From the NCBI GenBank assembly GCA_000755425.1, contig BBMT01000004.1, forward strand, positions 372,001 to 436,000: a stretch of DNA of 64,000 nt. Direction: 5' to 3'. This DNA comes from Vibrio maritimus. GTDB lineage: Bacteria > Pseudomonadota > Gammaproteobacteria > Enterobacterales > Vibrionaceae. Of the stretch, positions 27,162 to 36,202 are shown piece by piece. A program made the translations under genes and the position numbers. The notes beneath the pieces are model-generated. The model saw only the letters and a list, made by a program, of their open reading frames with translations, was not told the DNA's origin and made no database searches. The first letter of the stretch is position 1. The number at the start of each line of letters is the position of its first letter.

Positions 27162-27652
27162 TGTTCGCGATCGTAATACTCGCCATTGCTTCTGGTATGG
27201 CACTGAGCGCTCAAGCTGCGATTAATGGTCAGCTTGGCGCTAAGGTGGGCGTCATTGAAAGTTCACTGCTGACGTTTGCGATGGGCACGGTTATCACGGG
27301 ACTATTGATCTTTTTCTTTGAACCAAGCTATGACGTGACTCTGTTATCTGTGCCTAAGTGGCAACTTACTGGTGCACTGTTTGGCATCGTTTACATGGTT
27401 GTGATGGTAGCTGCTGTACCTCGCGTAGGTGTGGCGCTGGCAAGCATTTCAACCATTCTAGGCCAGATGATTATGAGCTTAGTCATTGATACTCAAGGCT
27501 GGCTCGGCAACGCACAAATAGAACTAAACTATTGGCGCTTGGCTGCCATGTTATGTATCGCGGGGGCATTGGTCTGTATCTATCTTGCCAATCGACAAAA
27601 AACACCCGCTATTGAAAATGAAATGAAACAGGAACTCTCGAATGTCAGCTAA
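27158..27652 (+). CDS. DMT/YdcZ-type small membrane transporter, second copy
   Basis: This 164-residue paralogue of the preceding gene carries the parallel segment PKWQLTGALFGIVYMVVMVAAVPRVGVALA. I start at 27158 (MMFAIVILAI), where ATGA overlaps the upstream stop; the longer frame is only overlap. It starts with AQAAINGQLGAKVG, typical of YdcZ. It likely partners with the first copy. Confidence 0.85.
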   Translation: MMFAIVILAIASGMALSAQAAINGQLGAKVGVIESSLLTFAMGTVITGLLIFFFEPSYDVTLLSVPKWQLTGALFGIVYMVVMVAAVPRVGVALASISTILGQMIMSLVIDTQGWLGNAQIELNYWRLAAMLCIAGALVCIYLANRQKTPAIENEMKQELSNVS

Positions 27653-27974
27653 AACGCTAATTGTATTTTTCAATCTTAAAAATGACACAGATGAAACCGC
27701 GTATCTAAACTGGGCTAAGGAAGCCGACCTTCCGACAGTAAATCGACTAAACAGTGTATCGTCATTTAACGTATACAAAGGGCTGAACATGTTTGGGGCG
27801 CAAAATACTTCTCCATGGGATTACTTTGAGGTAATTGAGGTGAGCTCAGAAGAGGCATTCTTAGAAGATGTCCAAACTGCGGAAATGCAAGTGATTGTCG
27901 AGCAGTTCAACTCGTTCGCTAAAGATGCTCAGTTTATTGTTACAGAGAACATTCTTAATGCAATGAACTCATAG
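27642..27974 (+). CDS. HapK/REDY-like small protein
   Basis: This 110-residue protein has the ferredoxin-like layout of the REDY-like HapK family: KTLIVFFNLKNDTDETAYLNWAKEADLPTVNRL and SPWDYFEVIEVSSEEAFLEDV. HapK is known from the prodigiosin cluster of Hahella; its biochemical role is poorly defined. It is the last gene of the CMD/VOC/YdcZ/YdcZ operon, starting inside the previous gene. Confidence 0.7.
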   Translation: MSAKTLIVFFNLKNDTDETAYLNWAKEADLPTVNRLNSVSSFNVYKGLNMFGAQNTSPWDYFEVIEVSSEEAFLEDVQTAEMQVIVEQFNSFAKDAQFIVTENILNAMNS

Positions 27975-27986
27975 TTGCCAGAATAC

Positions 27987-28026
27987 TAAAAAGAGAGGAC
28001 AAGCCTACAGAGAGCTTGTCCTTTTT
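27987..28026 (+). terminator. Terminator after the CMD-to-HapK-like operon
   Basis: GGACAAGC and GCTTGTCC pair around CTACAGAGA and are followed by a T run. Confidence 0.85.
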
Positions 28027-28071
28027 CATTTTTAAGGGTTACGCTTAGGGACTAAACATAGGAGAGTTTTA

Positions 28072-29009
28072 GTGAATTACGATGTCACCTTGTTGGAAAT
28101 CAAACTGTTTTTGATGACTACTCAGCTCGGCAATTTCTCAGCCGTCGCCCGCGCTCATGATATGACGCCGTCGTCTGTCTCTAGGAAAATGGCACAGCTT
28201 GAAGAGAAGGTCGGCAGTAAGCTGCTTCATCGCCATACTCGTTCCATTTCTTTGACCGATGAAGGTGTGGCATTTAGCAAAAACTGTGGGGAAATGATCC
28301 ACCAGTATGAGCGAGTTGTTGAGCAAATAGAGCAAAGAGCCGATACACCCAGAGGAACCATAAGAATAAGCGCGCCAGTCGCTTTTGGTCGCCTTCATAT
28401 CGCCCCATACCTGTCAGAACTGCTCGAACGGTATCCTTTACTCAAAGTCGAAATACATCAAACGGACGCTTTCATTGACCCTGCGGCAGAAGCGATTGAC
28501 CTTCTTATCAGAATTGGGGTTCCGCAAGATTCCTCCCTAAGGATGAAGCGATTTTCTGACCAGCGCTATGTAATGGCAGCAAGCCCAAATTATATAAAAT
28601 CTATGGGCTCACCTCAGACACCAAACGATCTAAAACAGCACAACTGTTTAGTGTTTCGGGGCACATCGGGTTTGCAGCGTTGGTTCGTTGGTATTGAGAA
28701 GCTCGAGGCTTTTGAGGTTTCAGGAGCGCTGCACAGTAACAATGCTGAGACTTTAGTGTCGGCGGCTATAGGTGGAAGTGGAATTGTTGTGTTTCCATCT
28801 TGGCTGATAGGTGAACACCTCAAGGATGGCAGCTTGGTACCATTATGGGAGATTACAAAGTATCCACCAGTGCAGAGCCTCAAGTGATCAGTGCTCTGTA
28901 TCTCGACACTGACAACCTAGCAGCAAAGGTGCGCGTTGTTATCGATTTCTTGGAAGAAAAATTTATCGATAACAATGATCAAGGGTTGTGCTATTGGGAT
29001 GCACGTTAG
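28072..29009 (+). pseudogene. LysR-type transcriptional regulator, one frameshift near the 3' end
   Basis: The GTG start follows GGAGAG. The N-terminal winged helix (LGNFSAVARAHDMTPSSVSRKMAQLEEKVGSKLL) and most of the effector domain are intact. The frame breaks at 28849-28852 (TGGGAGATT). One added G yields PLWEDYKVSTSAEPQVISALYL and a 312-residue LysR protein ending CYWDAR. It directly follows the CMD operon, which is the likely but unproven target. An intact 271-residue truncated product would lack part of the effector domain. Confidence 0.87.
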
Positions 29010-29019
29010 TTGGCTCCAA

Positions 29020-29883
29020 TCAGCTACTAGTCAATCGCTCGCTAATCATCTTTTCAATAGCCTCTATGGCTAACGTAACAACCAGCGGCACATGTGCTTG
29101 ATAAGGATGCAGTACATAAATTGGATTCACTTTTGTTGGTCGTGCATCTGAAATCGCCGTTATGCTTTTGTGTTTACTTATAATGAAGTCGGGAACTAGG
29201 CCGATACCACAACCCATCTCAATTAGACTAATAACATCGAATACAGTATTAGCCCGATGCGTAATAGGGAAGTCGATATCAAAACGATCATCACCTGAGT
29301 CAAATTGGTGCTTGATTGGCGCCGATTGCCAATGCTGTGCGATGTATGACGATGAATGTATATCGACATGGTTGGCAGCATTAGAACAGAGTACGTCGAC
29401 GAATTGGCCGAGCTTACGCTGTTTCAAGTTAGAGTCTTTAGAGCTTCCAATTCGTATCGCAAGGTCGACATCTTCTTGAGCAATGTCCAGATGCTTGTCA
29501 TCGGCAATGAGGTTTAAGCTGACTTGCGGGTAGTTTTTAAACTTCGCCGCTAGGGCTGGCAACACAATGGATTGCATCAGCGCGTGTGGGGCTGTAACGG
29601 TGAGTCGCCCTTTCGGCTGTTGGTCGGAAGAGGAGGCTTCCAACCAAGCATTTTCCGCGAGTGCACTCATTTCTGCGCACTGTAAGTAAAAGCGTTCCCC
29701 AGCAGAGGTAAGAGTCTGTCTTCTTGTTGTGCGCTTAAGAAGCGTGGTATCAAGCTCTTGTTCTAGTTGTTTGAGTGCGGAGCTCACCACGGATTTGGAC
29801 ACATCCAGTTTATCCGCTGCTTTGGAAATGGAACCACAGTCTACTACTTGCACAAACATAGACATCAGACGTAGTTTGTTCAT
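29020..29883 (-). CDS. LysR-type transcriptional regulator
   Basis: This 287-residue regulator starts at 29883 (MNKLRLMSMFVQVVDCGSISKAADKLDVSKSVVSSALKQLE), a typical winged-helix start; the longer frame runs through the promoter. The C-terminal domain is the periplasmic-binding-like effector region. It is divergent from a SnoaL-like gene across 127 bp that contains an inverted repeat suitable as its operator. Its end lies ten bases from the end of the convergent LysR gene. Confidence 0.9.
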   Translation of the reverse strand: MNKLRLMSMFVQVVDCGSISKAADKLDVSKSVVSSALKQLEQELDTTLLKRTTRRQTLTSAGERFYLQCAEMSALAENAWLEASSSDQQPKGRLTVTAPHALMQSIVLPALAAKFKNYPQVSLNLIADDKHLDIAQEDVDLAIRIGSSKDSNLKQRKLGQFVDVLCSNAANHVDIHSSSYIAQHWQSAPIKHQFDSGDDRFDIDFPITHRANTVFDVISLIEMGCGIGLVPDFIISKHKSITAISDARPTKVNPIYVLHPYQAHVPLVVTLAIEAIEKMISERLTSS

Positions 29884-29909
29884 CGTTACCTTATCGCTCT
29901 CTTTATTAC

Positions 29910-29928
29910 TGTTCTGTTTAATAGAACA
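29910..29928. promoter_or_regulatory. Inverted repeat between divergent LysR and SnoaL-like genes
   Basis: TGTTCT-GTTTAAT-AGAACA fits the LysR T-N11-A palindrome layout and lies 27 bp upstream of the regulator start. It is a likely operator for self-control and for the divergent gene. Confidence 0.55.
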
Positions 29929-30010
29929 AATATTTCTAATTACTTCGTTTGTCTTTGTTAATTGTAGGCCTAACATAGACGAATCAACAACAGGAACATA
30001 GGAAAACACG

Positions 30011-30382
30011 ATGAGTGAATCCGTTTTAGAAAAGTCAAAAGCAGGTATTTCAGGCTGGCAATCAGCATTCAATAAGCAAGATGCAGCGGGTTGCGCAGCA
30101 CGATACGCTGAAGACGCCGTCATGGTTGCTAAACCATTTGGAACCTTTGAAGGGCGTGAAGCCATTGAATCATTCTGGCAAGGTATTATGGATCAAGGAT
30201 TTGCTGATGTTGATTACACCAATGTGAAATGGGAACAAGAAAGTGACAACGGTTATGTTCTCAGCGCGGATTGGACGATGAATAAAGCATTTGGAGTGGT
30301 GCATAAGGAGTTATGGGAAATCCAGGAGGATGGTTTGTCTCGTCTCACTTATGATGAGTTTGAAGTACTAGGCGAAAGATAA
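30011..30382 (+). CDS. SnoaL-like/NTF2-fold protein
   Basis: This 123-residue cone-fold protein has the helix-then-sheet pattern of the SnoaL/DUF4440 group: SAFNKQDAAGCAARYAEDAVMVAKPFGTFEGREAIESFW. Members are isomerases, hydrolases or ligand binders of small metabolites. Divergence from a LysR gene suggests inducible expression. The start follows AACATAGGAAAACACG. Confidence 0.8.
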   Translation: MSESVLEKSKAGISGWQSAFNKQDAAGCAARYAEDAVMVAKPFGTFEGREAIESFWQGIMDQGFADVDYTNVKWEQESDNGYVLSADWTMNKAFGVVHKELWEIQEDGLSRLTYDEFEVLGER

Positions 30383-30530
30383 GCTAGTGAGTCTCGTTAT
30401 CAAGTAATTGTTTTGAGTTGATTAACGCGCCTTAAATTTTCTTGAATTTATTTCCCCGTAGCCCTCATATTATCCTTAGACTTATGGGGGAATCGGGGAA
30501 GCTCGATAGAATCAAGAAAGTGGAAACGAA

Positions 30531-32435
30531 ATGGGCAAGCGATACGTTATAAGCAATAAACATCACGATAATTTCATGCTAGCGCAGCGTCACGTGGACA
30601 AGATTGCGCTGGTGACTGAAGGTGGTGGACAGCGCGGTATTTTCACCGCTGGTGTGCTGGATGCTTTCTTACGAGCGGAGTTTAATCCTTTCGACCTACT
30701 TATCGGCACGTCAGCAGGGTCGCTGAATCTCGCCTCTTATATTTGCGGTCACCAAGGCCATGCTTACAAGGTGATCGCAGAAGCTACTCGCCATCCAGAG
30801 TTCTTTACCTTAGCTAAGTATCTGCTAAGCGGTGAAGGGCTCGATCTGGACTTTCTTGTTGAGAGTGCCGAATCAAGGATTCCCCTTAATTGGGATAAAG
30901 GTTCGGATTTCCTAAAAACCAAACAAGTTGTTGCCGTTGCGACCCATGGAACCGAACTCACCAGTGCCTGTTTTGATGTCACTCGGGAAAACTGGAAACA
31001 TGTGTTGAGCGCTTCTTGCGCGATCCCTGCGCTTCACAAGCGCCCCGTTGTCTTTGATGACACTCGTTGGTTTGATGGTGGTATTGCAGCGCCCATTCCA
31101 GTGGAAGAAGCCTACCGACGAGGCTACAAGCATATTGTTGTGGTCAGAACCATGCCGATAGACTTTGAAGATCACCACCCCATGCTCGAAGCGTTTTTGA
31201 AACGTGCACCATCGAAAACACTTACTGAGTTGTCGGCAATGCTGATCAAGCATGAAGAGAGCTATCGTCAGACTCAACGCTTTCTAGCCTCACCACCGGA
31301 CGATGTAGAAATCTATGAGATTTCCCCTGACAGAGCTCTGCAGTCCTCTGTTATTGGTAGCACCAAAAAGCAATTAGACTCAGATTATATGCATGGCGTG
31401 CGCCTTGGCCGTCTCTTTGTTGAAAGCGTGGGAAGAAAGCTTGATATCCCTTACAAACCTTATCAGCGCTATAAGATACAGACCTCAGAGTTTGCATCAC
31501 AGGCGCAAAATAGCGAACGGGTAGAAACAACATGGGCATCCCGTATGACAGGGAAATTTGAGGGTGAGGCTGGTGTCAATATAGAGTGGATTAACGTCAA
31601 CCCCAATCGTCACCAAAGAGCGTTAGTGTTGGTGCAGGGGCGAAATGAAACGTTCTGGAAGTATCAAGAGTTAATCCACGAGCTTAGCCAGTACTTCAGC
31701 GTGTACACATACGATCATCGAGGTCAGGGTGAGTCTGAGCGTTTGGTTGAGGAATCAGAGCTTGGTCATATTGATGATTTTCGCCGTTACGTACAAGACT
31801 TAGCGACCTTTGTAGAAACGGTTGTTCATGAGCGAGGTGGTCATGATGAGATTGAAATGTTAGCTCATTCGATGGGCGGTGCTGTCGCGACTCAATACTT
31901 AGCCACAAAACCAAACAAGGTAAAGTCATGTGTGCTAACAAGCCCTATGTTTGGTTTAAAGTTACCCAAAGTTGTAGGTGGACTTCATTCTGCAACCATT
32001 AAAGTCATCAGCCAGCTACAAAAAACACCTCACTACGCGCCCACCCAAACAGCGTTTGTGGCTAAGTCGTTTGAAAACAATGACCATACAACGAGTAAAG
32101 TGCGCTTTCAGGCCTATAGCAGCTTGTTAACCAGTAATCCACACTTGCGGCTAGGCGGAGTCAGCCCCAAATGGATCACAGAAGCGATGGCAGCAGGAAA
32201 GCAATGTTTGCACTACGCCAAATCTATTACCACGCCGATACTCATCATCCAACCAGAAGCGGACAACGTAGTATCCAATCCTGCTCAGGACTTGTTTAAC
32301 GAGCGCTGCCTAACTTCTCGAATATTGAGTGTCCCTCATGCTCGGCATGATATTTTGATAGAAGCTGACCGTTATCGAGATTGGACTCTAAAACACATCT
32401 TTAATTTTTATGACCACAGATACAAAAACGTTTAA
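30531..32435 (+). CDS. Fused patatin-like phospholipase and alpha/beta hydrolase (YjjU-PldB-like)
   Basis: This 634-residue protein joins two lipases. Residues about 24-300 resemble E. coli YjjU: oxyanion GGGQRG 31-36, nucleophile Ser61 in GTSAG, and Asp182 in DGG. Residues about 350-630 resemble lysophospholipase L2 (PldB): YDHRGQGESERL near 394-405, Ser447 in HSMGG, Asp578 in PEADNV and His606 in PHARHD. Both catalytic sets look complete. There is no signal peptide, so it probably acts at the inner face of the membrane. It should remove acyl chains from phospholipids and lysophospholipids in sequence; that is inference. Confidence 0.88.
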   Translation: MGKRYVISNKHHDNFMLAQRHVDKIALVTEGGGQRGIFTAGVLDAFLRAEFNPFDLLIGTSAGSLNLASYICGHQGHAYKVIAEATRHPEFFTLAKYLLSGEGLDLDFLVESAESRIPLNWDKGSDFLKTKQVVAVATHGTELTSACFDVTRENWKHVLSASCAIPALHKRPVVFDDTRWFDGGIAAPIPVEEAYRRGYKHIVVVRTMPIDFEDHHPMLEAFLKRAPSKTLTELSAMLIKHEESYRQTQRFLASPPDDVEIYEISPDRALQSSVIGSTKKQLDSDYMHGVRLGRLFVESVGRKLDIPYKPYQRYKIQTSEFASQAQNSERVETTWASRMTGKFEGEAGVNIEWINVNPNRHQRALVLVQGRNETFWKYQELIHELSQYFSVYTYDHRGQGESERLVEESELGHIDDFRRYVQDLATFVETVVHERGGHDEIEMLAHSMGGAVATQYLATKPNKVKSCVLTSPMFGLKLPKVVGGLHSATIKVISQLQKTPHYAPTQTAFVAKSFENNDHTTSKVRFQAYSSLLTSNPHLRLGGVSPKWITEAMAAGKQCLHYAKSITTPILIIQPEADNVVSNPAQDLFNERCLTSRILSVPHARHDILIEADRYRDWTLKHIFNFYDHRYKNV

Positions 32436-32502
32436 ACTTTGAGGGGTTACGCTAGTATGTCATTGCCGAACCAATAACGACAAATAGAGCAGGGAGCCAG
32501 AT

Positions 32503-32805
32503 TTGTTTGCCGTCATCTTTAAAGCTACTATTCGAACTCTTGATAAAGAGTACTCTCTTTATGCTAATCAGTTACGTGAACTTGCTATGTCAAAATACGG
32601 GTGTACTGACTTTGTCAGTAGCTGTGAAGGTAATCAAGAACTCGCCATTTCTTATTGGTCATGTGAGCAAGACATTGCGCGATGGCACAATGATCCACTA
32701 CATAAACGAGCCCAGCAACTGGGCAAAGATAAATGGTATTTGAACTACATCGTTGAAGTCGTTGAGGTAAAAAGGAGTTACTCAAATGAACGTGTCGTAT
32801 CGTGA
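32503..32805 (+). CDS. Antibiotic biosynthesis monooxygenase (ABM) domain protein
   Basis: This 100-residue small ferredoxin-fold protein begins at a TTG preceded by GGGAG. The pattern FAVIFKATIRTLDKEYSLYANQLRELA and ELAISYWSCEQDIARWHNDPLHKRAQQLGK is typical of ABM proteins, which include quinol monooxygenases and heme-degrading enzymes. It overlaps the downstream GNAT gene by 20 bases. Confidence 0.83.
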   Translation: MFAVIFKATIRTLDKEYSLYANQLRELAMSKYGCTDFVSSCEGNQELAISYWSCEQDIARWHNDPLHKRAQQLGKDKWYLNYIVEVVEVKRSYSNERVVS

Positions 32806-33222
32806 AATGCAGGTCGCGGACTATGATGCTGTGATGGCATTGTGGAATGAAACAGAGCATATGCTAATCCGTGCAGCCGACAGCGAGAAAATGTGACGGC
32901 TTATCTCGATAAGAACCCCAACATGAGTTTTGTTGCGACGGTTCATGGCAAAGTTGTTGGGGCAGTCCTTGCTGGTACAGATGGTCGTCGGGGCTATCTT
33001 CAACATCTCGCTGTTGATGAAGGATATCGAGGTCAACGGATTGGAAAAACATTGGTTGAGAAAGTGACCGCCGCGTTTGCACATATTGGCATTAGCAAGA
33101 CCCACTTATTTGTCAATACAGAGAACGAGCAAGCGCAAAAGTTCTATCAATCCATGGGATGGGAAGTGCGCCAAGAAGTAAAAATGTACTCTTTTAACTC
33201 ATCCGCTAATCTGGATATCTAA
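32786..33222 (+). pseudogene. GNAT family N-acetyltransferase, one frameshift
   Basis: ATG 32786 follows AAAGGAG. The first 35 codons (MNVSYREMQVADYDAVMALW) end at a stop after GAGAAAATG. One added base near 32887-32891 continues into VTAYLDKNPNMSFVATVHGKVVG and gives a 145-residue acetyltransferase with acetyl-CoA motif LAVDEGYRGQRIGKTLVEK. It is likely a real gene with a sequence error. Confidence 0.82.
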
Positions 33223-33258
33223 CTTTCTTAGAGCGCAGGGTTAAGAGGTTAGGGCGCG

Positions 33259-33289
33259 AGCGCAGAGTGTTAATATTGCTCTCTGCGCT
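33259..33289. terminator. Hairpin between convergent GNAT and GlsB/YeaQ genes
   Basis: AGCGCAGAG and CTCTGCGCT form a perfect 9-bp stem around 13 bases. No T run follows on either strand, so termination is probable but not certain. Confidence 0.45.
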
Positions 33290-33298
33290 GCATTCACA

Positions 33299-33550
33299 CT
33301 AGTTTTTGAGAAAACGATTGTAGACAAACAGCAAAACAAACGCCCCTAGAGTGGCAGTAATAATACTACCAATATTGACGCCACTCGCGCCGCCGAAGCC
33401 TAAAAACCCGCCGATAAACCCACCAACAAATGCGCCAGCAATGCCCAGGCACATCGTCGCAATCCAGCCTCCACCATCGTTGCCTGGCATTAACCATTTG
33501 GCGAGTGCGCCAGCAATAAGTCCAAGAATAATCCACGAGAGAATACCCAT
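33299..33550 (-). CDS. GlsB/YeaQ/YmgE family stress-response membrane protein
   Basis: This 83-residue protein has three hydrophobic glycine-rich segments: MGILSWIILGLIAGALAKWLMPG, GWIATMCLGIAGAFVGGFIGG and a C-terminal helix ending FVYNRFLKN. The family is described as transglycosylase-associated, with no proven enzymatic role. I start at 33550, where GAAGGAG precedes the ATG; the longer frame adds an unrelated leader. Confidence 0.9.
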   Translation of the reverse strand: MGILSWIILGLIAGALAKWLMPGNDGGGWIATMCLGIAGAFVGGFIGGFLGFGGASGVNIGSIITATLGAFVLLFVYNRFLKN

Positions 33551-33732
33551 AGTTAACTCCTTCGAAGTGAGAATCTTCTTAAGCATAGTCGATATGCGTC
33601 TATTGCTTAGCCCTTAATGCCGGCTGAAGGTGATCATCTAAGCAATCTCACATTAGAGACCATTGGTAACTCACGATAGTGTTCTATTATTAGGGAACAA
33701 ATAAAAAACTTAGCACCATCAAGGAGTTTTGA

Positions 33733-35434
33733 ATGCGTGTTTCCTTTTCCTCGGTATTTTCTGCCTTGCCTGTGCAGCGCAGATGGTCAGCCATTTTTCT
33801 ATCGTTATTTTTGGTTTGTTTTAGTGGAACTCTCTTTGCAGAGAGTGAATCTGCGCAAACTGCATCTCCCGCTGCAAACAAAGCTGAAGCCGCTCTAAAG
33901 CGTGTCAACGGCGAAATTCGCGATTTATCTGAGCAATTGAAAGTCACTACTGGCGATCAAAAAGATGCCATTCAGTTTCGCTTGTTTAATAAGAACAATG
34001 AGCTTCGTGAAGTCATTGGCAATGCGATTGATGCAGCCTCACTTCCCAAAGAGATGTTGATTGAGCAAGTGAGAGTCCAACAGCAATATACTGTTGGGGC
34101 AAAAGAGTACCTTGAAAAGAAAATCGATGCTGTTTCGGAGGAGTTTAATGGAGCGAAAGAGGAGAATAAGCTGTCGATTTTGAACTCCTACAGTGAGCTT
34201 CAAGACTATTTGAACTCAGCCTACGATTCCAGCTGGCAAAACTTGGAGTGGCTCGACAAACTCGATGTGCGCGATGAGGAGGCGGAAGCTGAATTTAAGC
34301 TATTAATTGGCAATAAATTACGTCTAACCTCGGCGTCGATTGAATATTTTGGACAACAAGCACGGCGATCAGCGCGCAAATAGCTTCCGCACCAGAAGCG
34401 GATAAAGTAGGTTTGCAAACCAGCCAACTCATTTTGAAGCAGCGTTTGAGTATTGAGACCAAAAGCCTACGAAACCTTATTGTACTAGGTGATGGAGTTG
34501 GAATAGACACGTCAGAATATAAGCGCCAAGTCTTTTCTATAACGGGGAACATTACCCAGGACATTCTCGATGGAAAAGTGATGCTGTCACTAATCAGCCA
34601 TTGGTGGAGTCAGGCGGTTGATTGGCTTGCAGACAACGCGCCGCAACAGTTATTCCAAGTGTTGATTTTCCTATTAATCCTGTTTGTGACTCGCGCTATC
34701 GTTAAGCTTGTGAGGAAAGTGGTTTCCAAAGCGGTGATCAACAAAAACCTCAAGCTGTCCCACCTTATGCAGAACTTCTTTGTATCGATGTCAGGCAATA
34801 TTGTTTGGGTGATCGGTATTATGGTTGGCTTGTCTCAAATTGGGTTGAATCTTGCGCCTATCCTAACTGGTTTCGGTATCGCAGGTGTGATCATCGGTTT
34901 CGCATTGCAAGATACACTGTCAAACTTTGCGGCTGGGATGATGCTACTTATCTATCGCCCATTTGATGTCGGTGACTTTGTATTTGCGGGGGGAGTAGAT
35001 GGTAAGGTAAGCCACATGAGTCTAGTGAATACCACGATTAGAACGTTTGATAACCAAATTATCATCGTGCCAAACAGCAAGATTTGGGGCGATGTGATCA
35101 AGAACGTAACCCATGAGCGCACACGACGAGTGGATATGTTTTTGGTATCGGTTATGGGGATGACTTACTCAAAGCAGAAGCGGTTTTGACAGAGATTGTT
35201 AACGCTCACCCTGCAACGCTCAAAACTCCAGAGCCAAACATTAAGGTACATACTCTTAATACATCGTCAGTCGATTTTATTGTCCGACCTTGGGTTAAAA
35301 CGGACGACTATTGGGATGTGTATTGGGACATTACTAAGGAAGTGAAGCTTCGTTTTGATAAAGAAGGTATTTCAATTCCATTCCCACAGCAAGATGTGCA
35401 TTTGCATATGATTAAAGACAAGTTAACGGATTAA
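33733..35434 (+). pseudogene. MscS-type mechanosensitive channel, two frameshifts
   Basis: The start at 33733 gives a signal-like hydrophobic segment followed by a long predicted periplasmic coiled region (residues 50-240). The frame changes near 34358 (CAACAAG, one A short) and in the T5 run at 35139-35143. Restoring both gives a 567-residue protein. Its second half has two or three membrane segments, the pore-helix GFGIAGVIIGFALQDTLSNFAAGMML, and the beta domain with RTFDNQIIIVPNSKIWGDVI and FFGIGYGDD. It releases solutes on hypo-osmotic stress. The added N-terminal region sets it apart from simple MscS. Confidence 0.85.
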
Positions 35435-35863
35435 TAAGCTGAGATTAGTGTTCTTACTCACAAAGTGAATTGCGATTGTATTAACAAAACTTCTAGCCCA
35501 AGAGAGCTGCTAAAGTGCGACCATAACGGTTGGATGTTTAGTCCATCTCTTGGGCTTTATTTATTCTTTGTTTCTCGTGGATATGAAATCGGTCACATTT
35601 CTGTCTTAAAGCATGCATGTGATGCTTAACCAAAGCGGCAAGCTTGTCTCGGTTCAAAATTGTCGTCTGGGCAGCGGTTAATGCCGTTTGGACAGGTAAT
35701 CTTAAACGAGTCATCTTTCTTTAGTTGCTAATAAAGCGTTTGCTACTTCGAATTTGAGGAAGGAGCAATAGGGTGGAGCGCTACAGGAAAATAAAGTCCT
35801 TTGAATTTATATGGTTTTTAATGTATTGAATTAATTAAATTTTCAATAGAACGGAATCATATT
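35435..35863. other. Gene-free interval with long inverted repeat; possible structured RNA
   Basis: The 429 bp between the channel gene and the CMD gene hold no credible protein. AGCCCAAGAGA (35495-35505) and TCTCTTGGGCT (35546-35556) are perfect 11-bp arms around 40 bases, with a nested TGGA/TCCA and a following TTTATTTATT. A second smaller stem, AAGCAT/ATGCTT, lies at about 35609-35626. This could be a small RNA or 5' leader, or a long-looped terminator for the channel gene. I recognise no known RNA family. Confidence 0.4.
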
Positions 35864-36151
35864 ATGTTAGGTAAGCATCAGGAACACTATGGCGCTTTTT
35901 ATCGCTCTACCCATAACAACGAGCATCTCGACACTAGAACAGAGCTTTTGGTTGGACTATCCGCCGCAATGGCAATGAACTGTTTGCCTTGTACTCGTTA
36001 CTATTTACATGAGGCAAAGAAAGCAGGGATTACGAAAGGCGAAATTTCGGATGTAACAGCTAAAGTGATGGCTGTCGCTGCTGGTCAGAAGAAATTGCAA
36101 ATGCAAGAAGTACTGACCAAGTACAACATTTCACTGGATGACTATGATTAA
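35864..36151 (+). CDS. Carboxymuconolactone decarboxylase family protein (AhpD-like)
   Basis: This 95-residue all-alpha protein has a CXXC motif, Cys40 and Cys43 in AMNCLPCTRYYLHEAKKAG, as in AhpD-type alkylhydroperoxidase-like proteins. That suggests a thiol-peroxidase or antioxidant role, though not tested. It differs from the CMD gene at 25853, which lacks this motif. No partner reductase lies nearby. Confidence 0.86.
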   Translation: MLGKHQEHYGAFYRSTHNNEHLDTRTELLVGLSAAMAMNCLPCTRYYLHEAKKAGITKGEISDVTAKVMAVAAGQKKLQMQEVLTKYNISLDDYD

Positions 36152-36157
36152 AGTTCT

Positions 36158-36180
36158 CAACCGATTGTCGGTTGGGTTTC
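36158..36180 (+). terminator. Weak terminator-like hairpin after the AhpD-like gene
   Basis: CAACCGA and TCGGTTG pair around TTG, followed by GGGTTTCTG. The T run is short. Confidence 0.4.
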
Positions 36181-36202
36181 TGATGCACAAATGGAGTTGA
36201 TG

